A DNA stretch of 64,000 nucleotides from Petrolisthes cinctipes (lineage: Eukaryota > Arthropoda > Malacostraca > Decapoda > Porcellanidae). The stretch is from positions 122,001 through 186,000 of the forward strand of contig JAWQEG010003777.1 in NCBI GenBank assembly GCA_033782935.1, read 5' to 3'. The translations under genes and the position numbers were made by a program. Positions 23,663 through 33,996 of the stretch are shown here, piece by piece (the stretch's first letter is position 1; each line of letters opens with the position of its first letter). Below the pieces are notes generated by a model. The model was not told the DNA's origin. It saw only the letters and a program-made list of their open reading frames with translations, and ran no database searches.

Positions 23663-24416
23663 TCAATTTACCAGTGTGCACGAGGATCAATAAACTATTA
23701 CCTTATAAAGTGTATCTTCATTTTGTCTATTGATAATTCTGACAAGCTTTTCTGGTACACCACAGAACCTCATATTATTCCAACATGCCTCTACGTGAAC
23801 CGCTAAATGCCTTAGTAAAATCTCTAACATACATTTTCATCTCATGAACTAGTTTCAAATACTATGCAAGTATTATGAAAAAATATAAGATTTTTTTTTC
23901 ACCTTTATTGAATATACAGTACATATAATATCAGTGTAATTAAACAAAGAATTGTTTTACTGCATTATGCTGTAATAATTTGAATACCGCGTAACTTAAA
24001 GCATAAGTATAATGTAGAAAATTAAACTCATAAAATTAATAATTATTCATATAGATTTATTTGATGCAATTCACAACTTAAAGCACGAAATATTTTAACA
24101 ATACTCACTCAAACATACAGACAGAAATTATATAATTAATAATTTAAAAACGCTAAATATTCGTAAAAAACAACCATCGTAAAATTATATGAGAATGTGA
24201 GATTCTCCTTTATGGAGTTGTAATTGTTTATATGTAAAATGGACAGAAAATGAATATTGATATGACCTGACTGGTAATGGAATGGTCTGGCTGATACCTG
24301 AACTGAATAAATAAATTATAATGGACATCCATGGACATCAAACATGTTGATGGTCGCTTTGTGGAAACGAGCACACACTGCTTCTATCCAAGACACTGAT
24401 GGCAAACTGGTGGACA

Positions 24417-24833
24417 TTAGGACACACTGCTCTCAAGGACACTGATGGTAGCTTGGTGGATGCTGACGCCATTACAGGTGAGGACACAGGTGTAAACATC
24501 AGTGTGTATTTGGACGAAGGGGTAGAAAACGAGATAAGAGTGAAGAAGGTGAGGGCCTCGTCCTAGTGAGAATACCTGTGGTCCAGTGATGTAAACAGAC
24601 CAAGGATCAACATCTTCATTCCCTCTCATCCACTTGATCTGGCACTGGTGCAACTGGTACTCCATTGGAACCTCTCCATAACAATACAACCACGCCTTCT
24701 CAGTGAACTCCAGCATCACTTGTGTTCCATTAACTATTACGGCCTGACCCGGGGAGGCTGCCTGGTTCGCTGTAACACCCGTCACCAACCAGGCCAAACT
24801 GGCCACCGCTAACAATGTTGTTGCCTTCTGCAT
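24417..24833 (-). CDS. Secreted single-Ig-like-domain protein, A-type copy 2 (A2), promoter interrupted
   Basis: A 138-aa frame, intact and typical of type A: signal peptide ending near VTGVTA, Cys51, Cys64, Trp68, Cys116, Cys120, NGT sequon, and C-terminus LESSVS. It has Gly53 (CYGEVPMEYQ) where A1, A3 and A4 have Ala; B2 and B3 share the Gly, a sign of exchange between A and B copies. The coding region is unbroken, but about 150 bp upstream a SINE of about 210 bp (24987-25200) separates the gene from its TATA-like sequence. Expression is therefore doubtful or altered. Confidence 0.85.
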   Translation of the reverse strand: MQKATTLLAVASLAWLVTGVTANQAASPGQAVIVNGTQVMLEFTEKAWLYCYGEVPMEYQLHQCQIKWMRGNEDVDPWSVYITGPQVFSLGRGPHLLHSYLVFYPFVQIHTDVYTCVLTCNGVSIHQATISVLESSVS

Positions 24834-24986
24834 ATTGTTGTTGTTAGGTTGTTGATCTGCTTGTTGTCGGTAAACAAGTGGTGTTGTTAACTTGGATATT
24901 ATTACTTCTTAACAATTCTTTTGATGGCGAATTCTCACGGCTGAGACAATGTGGTTCGTCTGGTGTGTGAGTGTTCTATGTTTATT

Positions 24987-25200
24987 AAAGTTAAAGTTAA
25001 AGTTGCAGGGTTTTAGTTCTGGTATCTATCTCTGATGAGATACTCTCCAGAACATCAGCCAGGCAAGCCCAACTCCCCAACATGGTGCCCAGCCATGGCA
25101 GTAACCCCCCAGTAAACAATTTTACACCCTCGGGCCTGGGCGAGGCTCGATCTGCCGACCTCACGGATGCGAGGCAGACGCGTTACCACTGTACTAGGCA
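24987..25200 (-). mobile_element. tRNA-derived SINE inserted in the A2 promoter
   Basis: On the minus strand TAGTACAGTGGTAACGCG (A-box-like) and GGTCGGCAGATCGAGCC (B-box-like) form a tRNA-type head near 25140-25197. The body follows, and the element ends in an AACTTTAACTTTAACTTT tail at 24987-25004. It splits the motif TTTATTGTACCCAGGTTCC that is intact in A1, B1, A3 and A4. The tRNA-like head faces upstream, in the same orientation as the gene. I found no second copy in the window. Confidence 0.85.
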
Positions 25201-25211
25201 GGTTCCATCAA

Positions 25212-25218
25212 TTATAAA
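25212..25218 (-). promoter_or_regulatory. Displaced and mutated TATA-like box of A2
   Basis: The site reads GGGTTTATAATTGATGG on the minus strand where siblings read GGGTATATAATTGAAGG. The SINE moves it to about 380 bp before the ATG instead of 173. Confidence 0.55.
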
Positions 25219-26715
25219 CCCATTGATCAGTAGCACATGTTTACCCCACGATATCAACACCAACAAGTAATGAACATAACCAATAAATAACTAGATGAAT
25301 ACCTGTATATATCCACGAAACGTGATCTCTTCATCTTACATATAGGAATAATATATGACCTGACCTTATACTATACGTTCATATACTTGGCAAAGGGCAA
25401 GTAGTGTTCAAGATCAACTCTTGCTGATACATAAGCATGCTTTGCACCAAACATGTCACTGACATGTTGTGCCCAAATCAGTAGGCTATACAATAGACCA
25501 CCTAGCCCTATAGGTGCCTTATTATGACGAGATGTTGCATCATGATATTATTTACAACCAGATTCATTACATCTTTTCATGTTATCATTTCATTCATTCA
25601 TATTCCTTGTTATCAAAAACTCTGTCAGATGTCTATACACGTATTTATCAACGATCTTATCAGAGTTTTGTGTCATTATCTCTCACCTTCCTCCACACAA
25701 TATATGTTATACTACGTATACTATAATTTTTACCTCACGTCTTATGGTAAACAATGGAATATTTAATTCAATGCGATGCCATGTGAGTACATTAATCGAG
25801 ACAGAATGGAAATTTATTGACCTGAAACCATTAGATAATTAACAGACGAAACTTTGACTCTTTGTTTTACCTATTACACTAATTATGTTTATCAAGTTTG
25901 ATGGAGAATGACGAGTCTTTATGTGACAAATTTGTATTTATCAATGTTGCACTTTTATAACTATATTTCCTGATGTCTTTTACCCTCAATGCTAATGAAC
26001 CTTACATATTAGTCTATGTGCTCTAACTCAAACCGGAGAAAATGTGTGTATGTGTGTGTTTAATTAACCAGTGTGCACGAGGATCAATAAACTATTACCA
26101 TATAAAAAGTATCTTCATTTTGTTTATTGATAATTCTGACAAGCTTTTCTGGTGTACAACAGAACCTTATATTATTCCAATATACCTCTAGGTCTACGTG
26201 AACCGCTAATGCCTTATTAAAATCTCCCAAATACATTTTTCATCTTATTAACTTATTTCAACTACTGTGCAATGCGGAGTTTGTGCATTGTACAGAATCT
26301 AAAAAAGGGGAAGAAAAGAAGCTGAGATAAACCAGAAAGACCTCGTAACAAAAGAGAGAAGGAGACAGAGAAGAGGGATGATAAACATGAAGGAAAGAGA
26401 AGGAAAAGGAGGACAGTCAAAGAGAGAAGAATATAAATTTAAGGGACCGAGTTCCGTCTGAGGTAATATTTCCAATCCATTATGCACACAAAGTCGACCA
26501 GTCCGCAACTATATATTAAGAAAAAAATATAAGATGATTATTATTTTTACATTTATTGAATATAAATACATATATCAATAAAATTTGACAATGTTATTTT
26601 TACACTGCATTATGTTATCTATTACAAAAAATCAAGAAATCAAACAATTGCAACACAAAAATTAAATTAATTACGTGCAACGTAAAGCTTAATAATGAAA
26701 TATAGAATTTCAGAT

Positions 26716-27171
26716 TCATAAATGTAATTGACTCAATTTTTCCATCCCAGACTCAGATGCCAGCCTGCTGGTGGACACAGATATATTAGCTTGATGGATG
26801 CTGACGCCATTACAGGTGAGGACACAGGTGTAAACATCAGTGTGTATTTGGACGAAGGGGTAGAAAACGAGATAAGAGTGAAGAAGGTGAGGGCCTCGTC
26901 CTAGTGAGAATACCTGTGGTCCAGTGATGTAAACAGACCAAGGATCAACATCTTCATACCCTCTCATCCACTTGATCTGGCACTGGTGCAACTGGTACTC
27001 CATTGGAACCTCTCCATAACAATACAACCACGCCTTCTCAGTGAACTCCAGCATCACTTGTGTTCCATTAACTATTACGGCCTGACCCGGGGAGGCTGCC
27101 TGGTTCGTTGTAACACCCGTCACCAACCAGGCCAAAGTGGCAACTGCTAACAATGTTATTGCCTTCTGCAT
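26716..27171 (-). CDS. Secreted single-Ig-like-domain protein, B-type copy 2 (B2), promoterless
   Basis: 151 aa from the Met that aligns with B1 (MQKAITLLAVATLAWLV). The frame stays open 17 codons further upstream (to 27222) only because a deletion fused it to foreign sequence, and that longer start would bury the signal peptide. The Ig-like core is intact, with CYGEVPMEYQ, QIKWMRGYEDVDPW, the DVYTCVLTC motif and the long B tail with the NIS sequon. The 216-bp block holding the TATA box and most of the 5' UTR in B1 (22410-22625) is absent, so this copy may be silent or use another promoter. Confidence 0.8.
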   Translation of the reverse strand: MQKAITLLAVATLAWLVTGVTTNQAASPGQAVIVNGTQVMLEFTEKAWLYCYGEVPMEYQLHQCQIKWMRGYEDVDPWSVYITGPQVFSLGRGPHLLHSYLVFYPFVQIHTDVYTCVLTCNGVSIHQANISVSTSRLASESGMEKLSQLHL

Positions 27172-27402
27172 ACTGTTGTTGTTAGGTTGTTGATATGCTT
27201 GACAGTACCTATAGTAACTCAATATTGACGAAATGCAATATCGTATTGGTATGGTATTATAAGCTGATAAAAAACCTAGATAAAAAATGAGAGCAAGATG
27301 ATTTTCCGTGAAATGTTATGATCGTTTCCCGCAGAGTGTGCCCAAGGCAGTATACCTATAGTAGCCCAATAATGACCAAGTGGAATATCATATTGATATT
27401 AA

Positions 27403-27424
<22 letters not shown>

Positions 27425-27433
<9 letters not shown>

Positions 27434-27575
27434 CCTGTTAAGAATAATAATAATAATAATAATAATAATATTAATAAAATAGAATCGCTATAATTGACGA
27501 AGATTCGAACCCTGGTCTGTAAATATCGCAGTTCATCACGATAAGCATATTCTATCATCACCATCCTACTCTAAT
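27425..27575 (-). mobile_element. SINE-like insertion, second copy
   Basis: The same GGGTTCGAATC head, (AAT)n tract and poly(A) run as at 22820-22990, at the equivalent place in the B2 spacer. The trinucleotide tract is slightly longer. Confidence 0.55.
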
Positions 27576-28215
27576 ATAAATAACACGGGAAGGGAAGGGT
27601 CTGCACTCTGCAGACAGGTGGCTTCTGTTTGCCGATGATGTTTCTGATTGGTCCATCCAGCACATCTAATAAGCACGTTTATGATTGGTCCATAACGTTC
27701 ATTGTATCACTCTTCCCCCTTCTCTCCACCCTAACCTAACCTAACGTAACCAAACCTAACAGGACCCAACGTCAGGCGCAATCACTATGCCATGAAATTT
27801 CCATGATAAATATATATGTAACATCAGCAACCTCAAACCCACCAAGCACAACATTCCTCACGAGTGTTCTTATCCATTACAACACCAAGGTTCTCTCACA
27901 ACGAGGAGCTGAGAGTCACCTGACTCCCAGAGCTCATATTTCCTCTCGTTTTTGTTTCTTTCTTTCCTTGTATCCTTTTTACTATGGGATTTGACATCTT
28001 GGTTTGAAGTTAACGTATTCCTATCCATCGGATTTGACTACTTGATCAAACATTCCATACTGGACATAATGAAGATAGCCGGTTTGCCACAGTTGCAACA
28101 GAACACAGTTGATGGTGAATGGCTGTGGCCTCATCAAGTCCATTCACCTCTATATTTTGTCTTGTTGAGGATGTTTCTTTAAATATTTTTCATATGCATT
28201 TTATTGTACATTTTC

Positions 28216-28218
<3 letters not shown>

Positions 28219-28259
<41 letters not shown>
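28219..28259 (+). repeat. (TG)n microsatellite, unit 2
   Basis: About 20 TG units, the longest of the three orthologous tracts in the array. Confidence 0.9.
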
Positions 28260-28260
<1 letters not shown>

Positions 28261-29013
28261 CAATTTACCAGTGTGCACGAGGATCAATAAACTATTACCT
28301 TATAAAGTGTATCTTCATTTTGTCTATTGATAATTCTGACAAGCTTTTCTGGTACACCACAGAACCTCATATTATTCCAACATGCCTCTACGTGAACCGC
28401 TAAATGCCTTAGTAAAATCTCTAACATACATTTTCATCTCATGAACTAGTTTCAAATACTATGCAAGTATTATGAAAAAATATAAGATTTTTTTTTCACC
28501 TTTATTGAATATACAGTACATATAATATCAGTGTAATTAAACAAAGAATTGTTTTACTGCATTATGCTGTAATAATTTGAATACCGCGTAACTTAAAGCA
28601 TAAGTATAATGTAGAAAATTAAACTCATAAAATTAATAATTATTCATATAGATTTATTTGATGCAATTCACAACTTAAAGCACGAAATATTTTAACAATA
28701 CTCACTCAAACATACAGACAGAAATTATATAATTAATAATTTAAAAACGTTAAATATTCGTAAAAAACAGCTATCGTAAAATTATATGAGAATGTGAGAT
28801 TCTTCTTATTGGAGTTGTAATTGTTTATATGTAAAATGGACAGAAAATGAATATTGATATGACCTGACTGGTAATGGAATGGTCTGGCTGATACCTGAAC
28901 TGAATAAATAAATTATAATGGACATCCATGGACATCAAACATGTTGATGGTCGCTTTGTGGAAACGAGCACACACTGCTTCTATCCAAGACACTGATGGC
29001 AGACTGGTGGACA

Positions 29014-29430
29014 TTAGGACACACTGCTCTCAAGGACACTGATGGTAGCTTGATGGATGCTGACGCCATTACAGGTGAGGACACAGGTGTAAACATCAGT
29101 GTGTATTTGGACGAAGGGGTAGAAAACGAGATAAGAGTGAAGAAGGTGAGGGCCTCGTCCTAGTGAGAATACCTGTGGTCCAGTGATGTAAACAGACCAA
29201 GGATCAACATCTTCATTCCCTCTCATCCACTTGATCTGGCACTGGTGCAACTGGTACTCCATTGGAACCTCTGCATAACAATACAACCACGCCTTCTCAG
29301 TGAACTCCAGCATCACTTGTGTTCCATTAACTATTACGGCCTGACCCGGGGAGGCTGCCTGGTTCGCTGTAACACCCGTCATCAACCAGGCCAAACTGGC
29401 CACCGCTAACAATGTTGTTGCCTTCTGCAT
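29014..29430 (-). CDS. Secreted single-Ig-like-domain protein, A-type copy 3 (A3)
   Basis: 138 aa. The signal peptide has Met17 (AWLMTGVTA) instead of Val. The mature part is the type A consensus with CYAEVPMEYQ, GNEDVDPW, Cys51/64/116/120 and the NGT sequon. The protein is identical to that of A4. It retains the complete TATA-containing promoter (TATA at 29603-29608, 173 bp before the ATG), so it should be expressible. A secreted extracellular role is inferred from the signal peptide and the lack of an anchor. Confidence 0.87.
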   Translation of the reverse strand: MQKATTLLAVASLAWLMTGVTANQAASPGQAVIVNGTQVMLEFTEKAWLYCYAEVPMEYQLHQCQIKWMRGNEDVDPWSVYITGPQVFSLGRGPHLLHSYLVFYPFVQIHTDVYTCVLTCNGVSIHQATISVLESSVS

Positions 29431-29602
29431 ATTGTTGTTGTTAGGTTGTTATTCTGCTTGTTGTCGGTAAACAAGTGGTGTTGTTAACTTGGATATTATT
29501 ACTTCTTAACAATTCTTTCGATGGCGAATTCTCACGGCTGAGACAATGTGGTTCGTCTGGTGTGTGAGTGTTCTATGTTTATTGTACCCAGGTTCCTTCA
29601 AT

Positions 29603-29608
29603 TATATA
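29603..29608 (-). promoter_or_regulatory. TATA box of A3
   Basis: GGGTATATAATTGAAGG on the minus strand, 173 bp before the ATG, as in A1 and A4. Confidence 0.7.
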
Positions 29609-31103
29609 CCCATTGATCAGTAGGACATGTTTACCCCACGATATCAACACCAACAAGTAATGAACATAACCAATAAATAACTAGATGAAAACCTGTATAT
29701 ATCCAAGAAACGTGATCTCTTCATCTTACATATACGAATAATATATGACCTGACCTTATACTATACGTTCATATACTTGGCAAAGGGCAAGTAGTGTTCA
29801 AGATCAACTCTAGCTGATACATAAGCATGCTTTGCACCAAACATGTCACTGACATGTTGTGCCCAAATCAGTAGGCTATACAATAGACCACCTAGCCCTA
29901 TAGGTGCCTTATTATGATGAGATGTTGCATCATGATATTATTTACAACCAGATTCATTACATCTTTTCATGTTATCATTTCATTCATTCATATTCCATGT
30001 TATCAAAAACTCTGTCAGATGTCTATACACGTACTTATCAACGATCTTATCAGAGTTTTGTGTCATTATCTCTCACCTACCTCCACACAATATGTTATAC
30101 TACGTATACTATTGTTATTACTTCACGTCTTATGGTAAACAATGGAATATTTAATTCAATGCGATGCCATGTGAGTACATTAATCGAGACAGAATGGAAA
30201 TTTATTGACCTGAAACCATTAGATAATTAACAGACGAAACTTTGACTCTTTGTTTTACCTATTACACTAATTATGTTTATCAAGTTTGATGGAGAATGAC
30301 GAGTCTTTATGTGACAAATTTGTATTTATCAATGTTGCACTTTTATAACTATATTTCCTGATGTCTTTTACCCTCAATGCTAATGAACCTTACATATTAG
30401 TCTATGTGCTCTAACTCAAACCGGAGAAAATGTGTGTATGTGTGTGTTTAATTAACCAGTGTGCACGAGGATCAATAAACTATTACCATATAAAAAGTAT
30501 CTTAATTTTGTTTATTGATAATTCTGACAAGCTTTTCTGGTGTACCACAGAACCTTATATTATTCCAATATACCTCTAGGTCTACGTGAACCGCTAATGC
30601 CTTATTAAAATCTCCCAAATACATTTTTCATCTTATTAACTTATTTCAACTACTGTGCAATGCGGAGTTTGTGCATTGTACAGAATCTAAAAAAGGGGAA
30701 GAAAAGAAGCTGAGATAAACCAGAAAGACCTCGTAACAAAAGAGAGAAGGAGACAGAGAAGAGGGATGATAAACATGAAGGAAAGAGAAGGAAAAGGAGG
30801 ACAGTCAAAGAGAGAAGAATATAAATTTAAGGGACCGAGTTCCGTCTGAGGTAATATTTCCAATCCATTATGCACACAAAGTCGACCAGTCCGCAACTAT
30901 ATATTAAGAAAAAAATATAAGATGATTATTATTTTTACATTTATTGAATATAAATACATATATCAATAAAATTTGACAATGTTATTTTTACACTGCATTA
31001 TGTTATCTATTACAAAAAATCAAGAAATCAAACAATTGCAACACAAAAATTAAATTAATTACGTGCAACGTAAAGCTTAATAATGAAATATAGAATTTCA
31101 GAT

Positions 31104-31559
31104 TCATAAATGTAATTGACTCAATTTTTCCATCCCAGACTCAGATGCCAGCCTGCTGGTGGACACAGATATATTAGCTTGATGGATGCTGACGCCATTA
31201 CAGGTGAGGACACAGGTGTAAACATCAGTGTGTATTTGGACGAAGGGGTAGAAAACGAGATAAGAGTGAAGAAGGTGAGGGCCTCGTCCTAGTGAGAATA
31301 CCTGTGGTCCAGTGATGTAAACAGACCAAGGATCAACATCTTCATACCCTCTCATCCACTTGATCTGGCACTGGTGCAACTGGTACTCCATTGGAACCTC
31401 TCCATAACAATACAACCACGCCTTCTCAGTGAACTCCAGCATCACTTGTGTTCCATTAACTATTACGGCCTGACCCGGGAAGGCTGCCTGGTTCGTTGTA
31501 ACACCCGTCACCAACCAGGCCAAAGTGGCAACTGCTAACAATGTTATTGCCTTCTGCAT
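31104..31559 (-). CDS. Secreted single-Ig-like-domain protein, B-type copy 3 (B3), promoterless
   Basis: 151 aa from the Met aligned with B1. It differs from B2 by a single residue, Phe28 instead of Ser28 in QAAFPGQ; B1 also has the Phe. It shares with B2 the 216-bp upstream deletion and the same fused upstream frame (to 31610). So the deletion arose once, before the 4388-bp duplication. The coding region is intact, and no TATA box is seen at the expected distance. Confidence 0.8.
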   Translation of the reverse strand: MQKAITLLAVATLAWLVTGVTTNQAAFPGQAVIVNGTQVMLEFTEKAWLYCYGEVPMEYQLHQCQIKWMRGYEDVDPWSVYITGPQVFSLGRGPHLLHSYLVFYPFVQIHTDVYTCVLTCNGVSIHQANISVSTSRLASESGMEKLSQLHL

Positions 31560-31790
31560 ACTGTTGTTGTTAGGTTGTTGATATGCTTGACAGTACCTAT
31601 AGTAACTCAATATTGACGAAATGCAATATCGTATTGGTATGGTATTATAAGCTGATAAAAAACCTAGATAAAAAATGAGAGCAAGATGATTTTCCGTGAA
31701 ATGTTATGATCGTTTCCCGCAGAGTGTGCCCAAGGCAGTATACCTATAGTAGCCCAATAATGACCAAGTGGAATATCATATTGATATTAA

Positions 31791-31794
<4 letters not shown>

Positions 31795-31821
<27 letters not shown>

Positions 31822-31829
31822 CCTGTTAA

Positions 31830-31864
<35 letters not shown>

Positions 31865-31960
31865 TTAATAAAATAGAATCGCTATAATTGACGAAGATTC
31901 GAACCCTGGTCTGTAAATATCGCAGTTCATCACGATAAGCATATTCTATCATCACCATCC
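31795..31960 (-). mobile_element. SINE-like insertion, third copy
   Basis: Same structure as at 22820-22990 and 27425-27575, with the longest AAT-type tract of the three (about 31829-31866). Confidence 0.55.
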
Positions 31961-32609
31961 TACTCTAATATAAATAACACGGGAAGGGAAGGGTCTGCAC
32001 TCTGCAGACAGGTGGCTTCTGTTTGCCGATGATGTTTCTGATTGGTCCATCCAGCACATCTAATAAGCACGTTTATGATTGGTCCATAACGTTCATTGTA
32101 TCACTCTTCCCCCTTCTCTCCACCCTAACCTAACCTAACGTAACCAAACCTAACAGGACCCAACGTCAGGCGCAATCACTATGCCATGAAATTTCCATGA
32201 TAAATATATATGTAACATCAGCAACCTCAAACCCACCAAGCACAACATTCCTCACGAGTGTTCTTATCCATTACAACACCAAGGTTCTCTCACAACGAGG
32301 AGCTGAGAGTCACCTGACTCCCAGAGCTCATATTTCCTCTCGTTTTTGTTTCTTTCTTTCCTTGTATCCTTTTTACTATGGGATTTGACATCTTGGTTTG
32401 AAGTTAACGTATTCCTATCCATCGGATTTGACTACTTGATCAAACATTCCATACTGGACATAATGAAGATAGCCGGTTTGCCACAGTTGCAACAGAACAC
32501 AGTTGATGGTGAATGGCTGTGGCCTCATCAAGTCCATTCACCTCTATATTTTGTCTTGTTGAGGATGTTTCTTTAAATATTTTTCATATGCATTTTATTG
32601 TACATTTTC

Positions 32610-32611
<2 letters not shown>

Positions 32612-32643
<32 letters not shown>
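32612..32643 (+). repeat. (TG)n microsatellite, unit 3
   Basis: About 15 TG units ending in TGTTTG, shorter than the tract in the otherwise nearly identical previous unit. Confidence 0.9.
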
Positions 32644-32646
<3 letters not shown>

Positions 32647-33401
32647 TTCAATTTACCAGTGTGCACGAGGATCAATAAACTATTACCTTATAAAGTGTAT
32701 CTTCATTTTGTCTATTGATAATTCTGACAAGCTTTTCTGGTACACCACAGAACCTCATATTATTCCAACATGCCTCTACGTGAACCGCTAAATGCCTTAG
32801 TAAAATCTCTAACATACATTTTCATCTCATGAACTAGTTTCAAATACTATGCAAGTATTATGAAAAAATATAAGATTTTTTTTTCACCTTTATTGAATAT
32901 ACAGTACATATAATATCAGTGTAATTAAACAAAGAATTGTTTTACTGCATTATGCTGTAATAATTTGAATACCGCGTAACTTAAAGCATAAGTATAATGT
33001 AGAAAATTAAACTCATAAAATTAATAATTATTCATATAGATTTATTTGATGCAATTCACAACTTAAAGCACGAAATATTTTAACAATACTCACTCAAACA
33101 TACAGACAGAAATTATATAATTAATAATTTAAAAACGTTAAATATTCGTAAAAAACAGCTATCGTAAAATTATATGAGAATGTGAGATTCTTCTTATTGG
33201 AGTTGTAATTGTTTATATGTAAAATGGACAGAAAATGAATATTGATATGACCTGACTGGTAATGGAATGGTCTGGCTGATACCTGAACTGAATAAATAAA
33301 TTATAATGGACATCCATGGACATCAAACATGTTGATGGTCGCTTTGTGGAAACGAGCACACACTGCTTCTATCCAAGACACTGATGGCAGACTGGTGGAC
33401 A

Positions 33402-33818
33402 TTAGGACACACTGCTCTCAAGGACACTGATGGTAGCTTGATGGATGCTGACGCCATTACAGGTGAGGACACAGGTGTAAACATCAGTGTGTATTTGGAC
33501 GAAGGGGTAGAAAACGAGATAAGAGTGAAGAAGGTGAGGGCCTCGTCCTAGTGAGAATACCTGTGGTCCAGTGATGTAAACAGACCAAGGATCAACATCT
33601 TCATTCCCTCTCATCCACTTGATCTGGCACTGGTGCAACTGGTACTCCATTGGAACCTCTGCATAACAATACAACCACGCCTTCTCAGTGAACTCCAGCA
33701 TCACTTGTGTTCCATTAACTATTACGGCCTGACCCGGGGAGGCTGCCTGGTTCGCTGTAACACCCGTCATCAACCAGGCCAAACTGGCCACCGCTAACAA
33801 TGTTGTTGCCTTCTGCAT
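33402..33818 (-). CDS. Secreted single-Ig-like-domain protein, A-type copy 4 (A4)
   Basis: 138 aa, identical in protein to A3 (signal peptide with AWLMTGVTA, Ig-like core, LESSVS end). The upstream region matches A3 except for a C-to-A-type change in the 5' UTR (ACATGTGG versus ACAAGTGG near 33860, plus strand). TATA lies at 33991-33996, 173 bp before the ATG. With A3 this gives two doses of the same protein from one recent duplication, unless the assembly has duplicated one locus. Confidence 0.87.
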   Translation of the reverse strand: MQKATTLLAVASLAWLMTGVTANQAASPGQAVIVNGTQVMLEFTEKAWLYCYAEVPMEYQLHQCQIKWMRGNEDVDPWSVYITGPQVFSLGRGPHLLHSYLVFYPFVQIHTDVYTCVLTCNGVSIHQATISVLESSVS

Positions 33819-33990
33819 ATTGTTGTTGTTAGGTTGTTATTCTGCTTGTTGTCGGTAAACATGTGGTGTTGTTAACTTGGATATTATTACTTCTTAACAA
33901 TTCTTTCGATGGCGAATTCTCACGGCTGAGACAATGTGGTTCGTCTGGTGTGTGAGTGTTCTATGTTTATTGTACCCAGGTTCCTTCAAT

Positions 33991-33996
33991 TATATA
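33991..33996 (-). promoter_or_regulatory. TATA box of A4
   Basis: GGGTATATAATTGAAGG on the minus strand, 173 bp before the ATG. Confidence 0.7.

Noticed and set aside
23224..23806. Plus-strand frames recurring in each array unit
   Set aside because: They recur only because the spacer is duplicated. They overlap the TG microsatellite in shifting length and show no domain.
25140..25200. Possible tRNA gene
   Set aside because: A and B boxes are present but no cloverleaf could be completed, and the segment continues into a SINE body and tail.
27172..27222. Upstream ATG extending B2 (and likewise B3) by 17 codons
   Set aside because: The extension is created by the promoter deletion, is absent in B1 and would place polar residues ahead of the signal peptide.
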